Shown here: piece after piece, positions 1-8,011 of the stretch
Layout of the letters: the number at the start of each line of letters is the position of its first letter
How positions within the stretch are numbered: the first letter of the stretch is position 1
Assembly: GCF_007747995.1 (NCBI RefSeq)
Contig: NZ_CP036276.1
Coordinates: 5,508,001 to 5,572,000 of the forward strand
Reading direction: 5' to 3'
Source of the DNA: Symmachiella dynata
GTDB lineage: Bacteria > Planctomycetota > Planctomycetia > Planctomycetales > Planctomycetaceae
DNA length: 64,000 nt
Translations under genes and position numbers: made by a program
Notes under the pieces: generated by a model
Told to the model about the DNA's origin: nothing
What the model saw: only the letters and a program-made list of their open reading frames with translations
The model's database searches: none

Positions 1-2
1 AT

Positions 3-776
3 GAGGTTGTGGGGTTTTCGGGAGGGAACAAATACTTCTTTCCCGGGATCGGTGGCGCGGAGATTTTAAATTTCTTTCACTGGCTCGGCGCGCTAATAAC
101 CAATGCTTCCATCATCGGCGTCAAAGAGACTCCCGTGCGGAAGGTCGTCGACCGTGCCGCGGCGCTGATTCCTGTCGAGCGGCGCTGTCTGGCGTTTGTG
201 GTGGCGCCCGATGCGAGTCTGTACGGCATGTTTTATGGGACGCCGGAATCGGCTTGGAATGATGCGGCTGATTTGTCGGCGCAAGTGCATATGCGCCGCG
301 TGCCGAAACCATTCCAAATGGTCCTGTCCTGTGCGCCGCCGATGTATGACGAATTGTGGGTCGCCGGCAAATGTATGTACAAGCTCGAACCGGTTGTGGC
401 CGATGGCGGGGAGTTGATTATCTACGCGCCGCACATGCATGAGATTTCGATCACGCATGGGCCGTTGATCGAAGAAGTCGGATACCACGTGCGAGATTAT
501 TTCACCGCACAGGCAGAACGATTTTCGCACATCCCCCGCGGCGTCTTGGCGCACTCCACGCACGTGCGGGGTGGTGGGACATTTGTAGACGGAGTCGAAC
601 ATCCGCGCGTGCAAGTGACCTTGGCCAGTGGGATCCCACGAGAAACGTGTGAACGAATCAATCTGGGCTATCGCGATCCCAGTACAATCAACGTCGAGGA
701 TTTTGCGAATCGTGAAGATGAAGGTGTATTGTTGGTCCGTAAGGCGGGCGAAATGTTGTACCGGCTTGAGGATTAG
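3..776 (+). CDS. LarA-like nickel-pincer racemase, C-terminal part (5' end outside window)
   Basis: The frame is open to the left edge, so only about 258 C-terminal residues are visible; the GTG at 9 is internal and not the true start. Counting from that GTG, Lys8 (in FSGGNK) and His24 (in ILNFFH) are 16 residues apart. This is the spacing of Lys184 and His200 in Lactobacillus plantarum LarA, which hold the nickel-pincer nucleotide and the nickel. The family (LarA/DUF2088) racemises or epimerises alpha-hydroxyacids in the cytoplasm. The substrate is inferred only at family level, because many paralogues act on other hydroxyacids. No larB/C/E maturation gene lies in the window. The next gene follows 71 bp downstream in the same direction. 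Confidence 0.8.
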   Translation, partial: EVVGFSGGNKYFFPGIGGAEILNFFHWLGALITNASIIGVKETPVRKVVDRAAALIPVERRCLAFVVAPDASLYGMFYGTPESAWNDAADLSAQVHMRRVPKPFQMVLSCAPPMYDELWVAGKCMYKLEPVVADGGELIIYAPHMHEISITHGPLIEEVGYHVRDYFTAQAERFSHIPRGVLAHSTHVRGGGTFVDGVEHPRVQVTLASGIPRETCERINLGYRDPSTINVEDFANREDEGVLLVRKAGEMLYRLED

Positions 777-847
777 TTCTTATCCAGGTGCGCGGCGTCG
801 CACCTGTTTGTCATGACCTATCGATAACGAGAAACGAACGAACCGAG

Positions 848-1639
848 ATGAGTGAACAACCGGAGATTTCGCGGCGGCTGGAGGTCGCCCTGACAGTGAC
901 ACAGGCGGCCGCGGAGTTGATCATGCCGCACTACCAATCGGCCGATTTGGCGGTGGAGAGTAAAGGGGACGAAAGTCCTGTAACCGTGGCGGACAAAGGG
1001 GCGGAAAAACTCATTCGCGAACGGCTCTTTGATGTCTTCCCCGACGATAGCGTGCTGGGAGAAGAATTTGACGATGTCGAGGGGACCAGCGGATACCGTT
1101 GGGTCCTCGATCCGATCGACGGCACAAAATCGTTCATCCACGGTGTGCCCCTGTTTGGCACGTTGGCTGGTTTGGAATACGACGGTCGCTTGGTGGCGGG
1201 CGTTTGCCGGTTTCCCGCACTGAATGAAGTCGTCTATGCCTCGCTGGGAGAAGGTGCCTGGTGGCAACGTCGCGACCAAAAACCGGTTGCTGCGCGCGTC
1301 AGCGATATTTCGGATATGTCGCAGGCCCTGTTTTGCACTACGACGATCACCCGTTGGGAACAAATCGGGCGTACCGAAGCGTTTCACGACCTCTGTACCA
1401 AATCGAAACTGACCCGCGGTTGGGGCGACTGTTACGGACACATTCTGGTCGCAACCGGACGGGCGGAGGTGATGATTGATCCCGAATTGAGTGCCTGGGA
1501 TTGTGCCGCCTTGATTCCGATCATGGTCGAAGCGGGGGGCGACTTTGTCGACTGGAAGGGCAAACGTTCAATGCATTCTGGAAACGGGTTGTCGGTCAAT
1601 GCGGCATTGAAGGATGAGATTTTGGCGATTTTGCAATAA
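848..1639 (+). CDS. Inositol-monophosphatase-family phosphatase, histidinol-phosphatase (HisN)-like
   Basis: This is a 263-residue Mg-dependent phosphatase. Metal-site motifs are in order: SPVTVAD (43-49), GEE (71-73), DPIDGT (88-93) and a late WDCAALIPIMVEAGG block near 214-228. The ATG at 848 is preferred over an in-frame start 60 bp upstream because the family N-terminus begins just after it. The length matches the 255-270 residues usual for the family. The ESPVTVAD and WDCAAL wording resembles HisN-type histidinol-phosphate phosphatases more than true inositol phosphatases. No other histidine gene is adjacent, so the substrate is an inference. It may be cotranscribed with the LarA-like gene upstream. 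Confidence 0.85.
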   Translation: MSEQPEISRRLEVALTVTQAAAELIMPHYQSADLAVESKGDESPVTVADKGAEKLIRERLFDVFPDDSVLGEEFDDVEGTSGYRWVLDPIDGTKSFIHGVPLFGTLAGLEYDGRLVAGVCRFPALNEVVYASLGEGAWWQRRDQKPVAARVSDISDMSQALFCTTTITRWEQIGRTEAFHDLCTKSKLTRGWGDCYGHILVATGRAEVMIDPELSAWDCAALIPIMVEAGGDFVDWKGKRSMHSGNGLSVNAALKDEILAILQ

Positions 1640-1660
1640 GGCATCAGCCGCAATGCGTAC

Positions 1661-1679
1661 CCCCCGGCGGAGTCGGGGG
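1661..1679 (+). terminator. GC hairpin after the phosphatase gene
   Basis: A 6-bp CCCCCG/CGGGGG stem with a 7-nt loop sits 21 bp past the stop codon. No T tract follows, so it is at best a weak or factor-assisted terminator, or a stabilising mRNA 3' structure. Confidence 0.35.
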
Positions 1680-1749
1680 TTGAGGGAAAACGGAATCGTT
1701 TCACAGTCTCGACCAGCAGTCCCTGGTTTTACCGGGGAAAGGACAATTC

Positions 1750-3447
1750 ATGTTCGCAGCCCCGGCGCCTCCACACGATGGTCTGAGTTCGTACGACTAC
1801 ATCGCAGTCGCAATGTATTTGCTGGGAACGATTGGCATCGCACTGTATTTTGCGAAGCGGCAAGGATCGACGGAAGAGTTTTTCCTCGGCGGCCGGAACA
1901 TGCCTTGGTTCGCTGTCGGCTTGAGCATCATGGCGACGTTGATGTCGACGATCTCGTACTTGGCGCAACCGGGAGAGCTGATCAAAAACGGCATCACGAT
2001 GTTAGTCGGCACCCTGGCGGTGCCGCTCAATATCCTCGTGATCTTTATGCTGTTCGTACCGTTCTTTATGCGGTTACGTCTCACCAGTGCGTATGAATTT
2101 CTGGAGTTGCGTTTCAACTACACCGCCCGCGCAATGGGAGCAGCGCTGTTTGTATTTATGCGACTGGGCTGGATGGGGGTCGTGGTTTATACCTCGTCGA
2201 TGGCGCTGACAGCGATGACGCGGGGGAACATACCCCAGGAATACCAAAGCGCGCTGATCTATTTTGTGATCGTCGGCGTGGGTGTTTTCGCCACCGTCTA
2301 TACCGCTGTAGGCGGAATGCGGGCGGTGATTTGGACGGATGTGGTGCAGTTCTTAGTGCTGTTTGGCGGCACGCTGATCACGTTGGGTTATATTGCCACC
2401 ACAACCGGCACGGGGCCGGCACATTGGTGGGAAACCGCTTCGACCGTAACGGAATCCCACGCAAGTCCACCGATTTTCAGTTGGGACATTCGAGTACAGC
2501 GGACCATGGTCTGGGCGATTTGCATGGTCTTCTTCTGGACGATCTGTACGCACGTCTCGGACCAAGTTGTGTTACAGCGATATTTTTCAACCAAGTCGTT
2601 AAAGGCGGCCCGCAATAGTTATCTCTTGGCGGCGGGGGCGGATTTTGTCGTGTTGGTCCTGCTGGCACTTTGTGGTTTGGCGTTGATGTCGTTCTACTTG
2701 GAACACCCCACGTTCTTGCCGCTCGATGCCGATACGGGCGAACACGTTTCAGTCTCTTCAAATTTTGCGGATAAAGTCTTCCCCTACTTTATCGGCCATC
2801 AACTTCCTCCCGGTGTCGGAGGTTTGATTTTGGCAGCTTTGATTGCCGCAGCCATGTCGAGCATCGATTCGGGAGTGAACTCCGTTTCGGCCGTCATCAC
2901 CACCGACTTTTTCGCTCGGTTGAATCCCCAGGGGGCGGAGAAGATGAGCGAATTGAAGTTGGCCAAAATCCTCACGATCACCATCGGAATGATCTCAACC
3001 GGCGTCGCCTGTTGCGTGGCCTATATCGTGATCTCTCACAAAATTAATATCTTTGAAGTGATGCAACCCGCCTTCAATATGTTTTTGGGGCCGCTGGCGT
3101 CGCTGTTTGTGATCGGCATGTTCCTGCCACGGTGCACAGCCCGCACCACGATTCCGGCGGTTATGCTGGGTACGGTGGTCGCGATTATTTGGAGCTACTG
3201 GAAACCGATCGCCGGATTGGATTATTGGAAGTTGATTAACGAGGAATGGGATGCGAGCGTGGTCATTGATAATGCGCCGACATTCACATTATCGACGACG
3301 GTTCCCTTTCTGGTCGCGGTGATTTCCGCAGGGATTCTGAGCCTGATTTTCGAATCGAGTACGCCGCACTCCGGATCTGGTTACACCTGGTATCAGATCA
3401 TGAAACGGGATCCAGATGCTCCCAATGTTTCGACGACAGAAAAGTAA
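1750..3447 (+). CDS. Sodium:solute symporter (SSF family)
   Basis: This 565-residue polytopic protein has about 13 hydrophobic helices and is expected in the cytoplasmic membrane. The N-terminal segment YDYIAVAMYLLGTIGIAL is followed by the family-typical EEFFLGGRNMPWFAVGLS block, where transporters of this family begin their substrate/sodium core. A conserved helix with AAAMSSIDSGVNS near residue 380 matches the SSF signature. It should couple sodium influx to uptake of a small solute; members carry sugars, amino acids, nucleosides or carboxylates, and the sequence does not say which. The C-terminus is hydrophilic. It lies 110 bp after the phosphatase gene, with a hairpin between, so linkage is uncertain. 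Confidence 0.92.
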   Translation: MFAAPAPPHDGLSSYDYIAVAMYLLGTIGIALYFAKRQGSTEEFFLGGRNMPWFAVGLSIMATLMSTISYLAQPGELIKNGITMLVGTLAVPLNILVIFMLFVPFFMRLRLTSAYEFLELRFNYTARAMGAALFVFMRLGWMGVVVYTSSMALTAMTRGNIPQEYQSALIYFVIVGVGVFATVYTAVGGMRAVIWTDVVQFLVLFGGTLITLGYIATTTGTGPAHWWETASTVTESHASPPIFSWDIRVQRTMVWAICMVFFWTICTHVSDQVVLQRYFSTKSLKAARNSYLLAAGADFVVLVLLALCGLALMSFYLEHPTFLPLDADTGEHVSVSSNFADKVFPYFIGHQLPPGVGGLILAALIAAAMSSIDSGVNSVSAVITTDFFARLNPQGAEKMSELKLAKILTITIGMISTGVACCVAYIVISHKINIFEVMQPAFNMFLGPLASLFVIGMFLPRCTARTTIPAVMLGTVVAIIWSYWKPIAGLDYWKLINEEWDASVVIDNAPTFTLSTTVPFLVAVISAGILSLIFESSTPHSGSGYTWYQIMKRDPDAPNVSTTEK

Positions 3448-3482
3448 CCGATGCACAGCTAATCCGTAGGTTGTAAAAAAGC

Positions 3483-3669
3483 CTCACGCCAAGCCGCTAA
3501 GCTCGCAAAGAGATTTGCGTTGTCGATGTGCATGGCCTCGGTTTGTGTTGATTGCGTCTAACTTGTCGAAACATCTCTCTTACAAAAATGCCATCCTCAC
3601 CGCGCAGCCGCCATCCCTGATTCCGTTTATCCCGATCACTCCTTTGCGGGCTTGGCGGCTTTGCGTGAG
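3483..3669. repeat. Inverted-repeat element with 28-bp arms
   Basis: The arms at 3483-3510 (CTCACGCCAAGCC...) and 3642-3669 (...GGCTTTGCGTGAG) are reverse complements with three mismatches over 28 positions. They enclose about 130 bp without a gene. The element fills the space between two convergent genes. No transposase or clear target-site duplication is visible. It is best read as a dispersed palindromic (REP/MITE-like) element. Confidence 0.7.
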
Positions 3670-3732
3670 TATTTTTTTCCTGTGAGTTGAAGCGGCGAGT
3701 TGACCACTATCGCACTCGCGGTATTCCCGCCG

Positions 3733-6700
3733 TCAGTTCTCCGCCGCGATCGCGACGCCACACAAGACCGGTCGTCCTACTCCGGGGGTGAGTGAGATTT
3801 TTAGTTCCTCGGTGATCGCAATCTCTTTGAACTCCTTGACCAAGATCCGCTGCGAGCCGCCCGCTGCTTTTGCGACGTCCAAGTCGGCAAGGAGCTGCTG
3901 ATCCTGCAATGACACATTGAATTGACGATGTCCTGCGGAGGTGTCATTCGGTTCGGCAAAATAGAGACGCACCGTGTAGTTACGGGGTTGCTTGGCACGA
4001 CCGGGGAGTTTAATGGTGATCTCCTCCGCTCCCTCGACTCCCGAAGCGGCGACCCATTTCAGGTCGCTGCCATGGATCCGAGCAGAGTGATTGCGATAGT
4101 AACTCGGATTGTCGCCGGTGACTTTCACTTCAACGTCGGGAGACGTCCCGCCGACACTGGGGTAATCCAACCACATCATGCCGGTCTCATCGACACGGTC
4201 CCCAGGGGCGCCGAAGTTGACCGCAAGTTGCCGTGGCTGGACGTCCGGTTTTTTCAGAGCGCCGTAGGTCCATAAATCGGCATCGGGAACGTGCACCAGC
4301 GCCAGCGATGTGAAAATGGAATACCCACACACACAACCATGCGCCATGTTGGGAGCATTCAACACACCACCGGCCGGGATCAGGCTGTTGCGACACCCGG
4401 AACGAAACCCGGTCAGCCGCGAGGTTGTGCCGGTCTCCACATCACAAAAACCAGCATCCCCTGCGCGAAACGTCAACAAATGTTCGTTGGCAATTGCGTA
4501 ATTGCAATGATGCCCTTTTTTTGTGAACTCCCAGTCAATCTCCTCATCCGTCACCGGATGTTTGCGCTGGATCGACTCGCCGGTTGCGATGTTGTAGGCC
4601 AGTCCTGGACCGCGCTGGTCGATCACTTGATCCTTCCACAAAATCACGCGGTCCCACAGGTTTTCCGGATGGCCGGCAAAGCCTTTCCCTTGAGCATACT
4701 TCCGCCACAGCTCTTTGCCATCCTTGCCGCGATAGGCGATCATCCCCTTGTTGTTGGAGACCATCAGCACGTCGTTCTCCTGGGAATAACTCAGCCAGGT
4801 GGCAATCATGTCGGTCGTGTACCGCCAGAATTCTTTGCCGCTGCGAACATCCATAGCAACGACATCCCGGTCGGGGCCTGCTTCGGGAATTTTTCCGCGG
4901 CGTTTCCAGTCGAGATACAGATCTTGAATCATGCCATCAAAGCAATACAACTTGCCGCCGTTGATGGCGACGAAGGGGAAACTAAACTTGGCTGTTTTCT
5001 TCCAGACGGTCTCCCCGCTATTGCGGTCGATCGCTTGCAACTCGACCGGCAACCGTCCCTTGCCGGGGACTTCGCGAAAGACTTCTGCGATCAACAGATC
5101 CTCATAAACGCGAAACCGGCCCCATTGCCCCTCAGCTTTAGGCAACGTGAATTCTGACATCACTTTGCCGGTGGCGGGGTCGTAACGACGGCAGACCTGC
5201 TCATTGACGAGGTAGATTCCATCTTCCATCGCAACGAAATTGAAGCCGGCTATGACTTCCTCGAAATCATTACCGCGACGACCAGGTTGGATTTCGTCAC
5301 TATCTTTGAGCGGCATTTGCCACAACACACGGCCGGTGTAGATATCGACGGCCGACAATTTATTCGGACCCTGCAAAAACATTCGCCCGCCGATCACGGT
5401 CAAGCTTGGGCCCCAATAGTGGCGGTTATAAAACAAATCTCCGTCCGCCGCCGGTCCGCCAAACCACAATACGCCCAGCGGCGCTTTGACCAGCTTGTCT
5501 TTGGACATCAACGTGTTGGCGGTGTCGCCATATTCGTGTGTCCAATCAGCTGCACCGGGCAACGAACCTTCACGGGAAATCGAGGAGAGATCCCCCACAC
5601 GACGGACTTCGGCGTTCGCTAATCCTAAAGCGGCGACAAAATGCACAAGCATCTCGTGCTCGACATCTGAGGTCGCCAAGTAAGCCGCGCCGCCGTAGGG
5701 TCGAAGGATTTGAAATGTCTTTTGAATCACGCTTGCCGCATCAGAAATATCACCCGACTGCGCATCTTCGGACGTGATCAACGACGCCATGTAGGGCGGC
5801 AATCCGAACTCCAACGGCCGGCCGACATGCGCCGAGACGCGCGTGCCATAGACACCGGCAGCATCCAATTTGCGACGGACGGCATCGATTTTTGCAGCGT
5901 CCTGATCGACGGCAATCACCGGCAACTGCGATTGAAGTAGCAACTCCTCGATCAAACCGCCGTCGGAGACGCCCATGACGAGGGCATACCCAGTATCCGA
6001 CGGTGACGCTTTGAGTAATGCTGCAACCTTTTCCGCAGTGGCGGCATCAGTTGATGCAAGCTCCACACTCTCTGGTTTGTGGTGTCGCGGATCGGTTTTT
6101 TCGGCACCAAAACAATAGAATTTCCCCTCCTGCGTCACAACAAACAATTTGTCAGCAGCCGCGACCATCGACGTCGGTGTTCCCTCAATCGCGGCGGACC
6201 ATGTTTTGTTTGCCGGAGAATTCTCCGTGGGCAAATCGATGGCGAAGACTTGTCCGGCCTGATATCCATACAAACGATTGCCGGCCTTGAGGTGGATCGT
6301 CAGCGGGTTGTCCGCCAACCATTTGGCTGCATCGCCCTCGGCTTTTCCCACAATGTCGGCGTAGGACAATTCCCATTTCTTGGCTAAGGATAACTGTTTG
6401 ACCAGTTTGCCGCGACGGTCTTTGGTCTCTGTGTATTGGGGATCCGCCAAATCCAAGGCAACCACGTTCCCCCCTTGGACACCGTAGACCGTATTATCCG
6501 CCACCACAGGTCGCCGTGCTTCGACAGCTGCTAGGAGTTGATCCTGGACGTGAAAAATCTTCTCGCCATGAAACAACCAGTCACCGGCTGCAATGGCATG
6601 AAAATCAGTCTTGCCGCGGGAATCGTACTTCATCCCAATTGGTTTTCCCGTGCTGAGCGAACGGGCCAGCACCCTCTCACGGCCACAGGGCAAGAACAGT

Positions 6701-7392
6701 CGGTCACCGGCGACGACGGCATAGCCTTGCGGTGCGGAATCCGCGAGCACGGTGCTTGTCAGGTGCGGCTTCTCATCAGTGGCGTCTGCGTTTTGCAGAT
6801 CGAGCGTGTAAAGCATCACTCCTTCAAACGGCCAGACACCGGTTGTGAATTGGATTTTGCCGTCGCTCAAAACCGGTCCGCCCCGCATGGGCCATACCGA
6901 TGTCAACCGGCCATTGCCGATCACCTTGCGATTTGTGGGAGCTGTATCGTGCTGCCAAACGACGGTACCCGTTTCAGCATCGAGGCAATAAAACACACCA
7001 TCATCCGCGCCGAAATACAACCGGCCTTCGGTGAACACCGGGGCGAATCGAATCGGGCCTCCGGCGAAAAATTTCCATTTCTCATCCCCGGTCGATGCCG
7101 CGATCGCCGTCAGCGAATCATTCCGTGCGGAGCCAACATACAGCGTGTCGCCAACCACGATCGGTTCATACCCCGCATCGAATTGCAAACGCGGATCTTC
7201 GGGCCATGCGGGGGCCGAAGGGGGACGTTGGAGTGTCCATTGCAGATGCAACTTTGCCGGGAGTGCATCGGGCGCAGCAGCGCTCCGCTGACTATCGTAC
7301 CGCCATGTCGGCCAATCCCCAGCAACGACCGTTGAGAGGCCGGCCCACAAATACCCCACAAAAAGCAGTCCCGCCAACGTGATCCGCAACAT
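3733..7392 (-). CDS. Exported PQQ-type beta-propeller protein with embedded methyltransferase-like fold and malectin-like tail
   Basis: This is a 1,219-residue protein when started at the ATG ending at 7392, which opens directly with the signal peptide MLRITLAGLLFVGYLWAG; an upstream in-frame start would put 13 residues before it. Residues about 35-450 and 610-1000 carry PQQ/quinoprotein-like propeller blades (for example LTAIAASTGDEKWKF, LSAVDIYTGRVLW). Between them, about 455-605, is a class I methyltransferase-like Rossmann stretch (VMGVSDGGLIEELL, then VIAVDQDAAKID). The last ~150 residues resemble a malectin-like carbohydrate-binding domain (YTVRLYFAEP, RQFNVSLQ). A periplasmic location is inferred. 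Catalysis is not established: propellers of this sort often only bind ligands or proteins, and the methyltransferase fold could be inactive outside the cytoplasm. Confidence 0.85.
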   Translation of the reverse strand: MLRITLAGLLFVGYLWAGLSTVVAGDWPTWRYDSQRSAAAPDALPAKLHLQWTLQRPPSAPAWPEDPRLQFDAGYEPIVVGDTLYVGSARNDSLTAIAASTGDEKWKFFAGGPIRFAPVFTEGRLYFGADDGVFYCLDAETGTVVWQHDTAPTNRKVIGNGRLTSVWPMRGGPVLSDGKIQFTTGVWPFEGVMLYTLDLQNADATDEKPHLTSTVLADSAPQGYAVVAGDRLFLPCGRERVLARSLSTGKPIGMKYDSRGKTDFHAIAAGDWLFHGEKIFHVQDQLLAAVEARRPVVADNTVYGVQGGNVVALDLADPQYTETKDRRGKLVKQLSLAKKWELSYADIVGKAEGDAAKWLADNPLTIHLKAGNRLYGYQAGQVFAIDLPTENSPANKTWSAAIEGTPTSMVAAADKLFVVTQEGKFYCFGAEKTDPRHHKPESVELASTDAATAEKVAALLKASPSDTGYALVMGVSDGGLIEELLLQSQLPVIAVDQDAAKIDAVRRKLDAAGVYGTRVSAHVGRPLEFGLPPYMASLITSEDAQSGDISDAASVIQKTFQILRPYGGAAYLATSDVEHEMLVHFVAALGLANAEVRRVGDLSSISREGSLPGAADWTHEYGDTANTLMSKDKLVKAPLGVLWFGGPAADGDLFYNRHYWGPSLTVIGGRMFLQGPNKLSAVDIYTGRVLWQMPLKDSDEIQPGRRGNDFEEVIAGFNFVAMEDGIYLVNEQVCRRYDPATGKVMSEFTLPKAEGQWGRFRVYEDLLIAEVFREVPGKGRLPVELQAIDRNSGETVWKKTAKFSFPFVAINGGKLYCFDGMIQDLYLDWKRRGKIPEAGPDRDVVAMDVRSGKEFWRYTTDMIATWLSYSQENDVLMVSNNKGMIAYRGKDGKELWRKYAQGKGFAGHPENLWDRVILWKDQVIDQRGPGLAYNIATGESIQRKHPVTDEEIDWEFTKKGHHCNYAIANEHLLTFRAGDAGFCDVETGTTSRLTGFRSGCRNSLIPAGGVLNAPNMAHGCVCGYSIFTSLALVHVPDADLWTYGALKKPDVQPRQLAVNFGAPGDRVDETGMMWLDYPSVGGTSPDVEVKVTGDNPSYYRNHSARIHGSDLKWVAASGVEGAEEITIKLPGRAKQPRNYTVRLYFAEPNDTSAGHRQFNVSLQDQQLLADLDVAKAAGGSQRILVKEFKEIAITEELKISLTPGVGRPVLCGVAIAAEN

Positions 7393-7619
7393 GGCTGTTT
7401 CCCCAATCGTTGTATTGCCAACTCTTACCATTCGGGCGCGAACAAATAACGTCCCACTGCCTCTTCTGATGAGATGCGTCGGACTTAATAACTGTTTGTA
7501 TAATTATCGTACCGGCAACGGACGGCGGATGGCACCGCGCTGCTGAAAAAATATGTGCCAACCACCGGCAATGTGAACGTTAGATGAACTTTCGTTAACA
7601 CGCGCTGGCCCTTCGAAGT

Positions 7620-7802
7620 TCACCCTTTTTCCAGACTGTGCTCAATGGCTTCTAGTCGCGCTGAAATTTGCCGCAGATAGTCAATGATCACCGCATGCGT
7701 GTATTTTGCATCAATACCCACCGGAGAATCCGGGCTACTCAGTTTTTCAATCAGGCTGTCAAAATCAGATTTCGGTTTGGACAATGGATCGGAAGTGTTC
7801 AT
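7620..7802 (-). CDS. Small hypothetical protein, 60 aa
   Basis: This is a short acidic/charged protein that I do not recognise. The middle contains HAVIIDYLRQISARLEAIEHSL, a likely amphipathic or coiled-coil helix suited to oligomerisation. It has an ATG start and runs toward the propeller gene. The protein-like composition and the helix argue for a real gene, but no family or context gives a function. Confidence 0.5.
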   Translation of the reverse strand: MNTSDPLSKPKSDFDSLIEKLSSPDSPVGIDAKYTHAVIIDYLRQISARLEAIEHSLEKG

Positions 7803-8011
7803 TTTTCTGCCTTGTCGTAAGTACCTGTCGGCTGTGGTAAACCCTTGAACTATCGGATTTAGGGGATTGCGACTCGGAATTCAACGGGGACACCCAGCGC
7901 TGCCAAAATGGCGTTGCCAATACCTAGGTCAGCGGGTAACTTTAGTATGGTGTGGGCTGACACGACTAGGAATGCTCCTGGTGATCTTGGACTGAAATAA
8001 GAGGAGCGTCG

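Noticed and set aside
4291-5157. 288-codon plus-strand frame inside the propeller gene
   Set aside because: It is a shadow of the minus-strand gene, whose domains are convincing.
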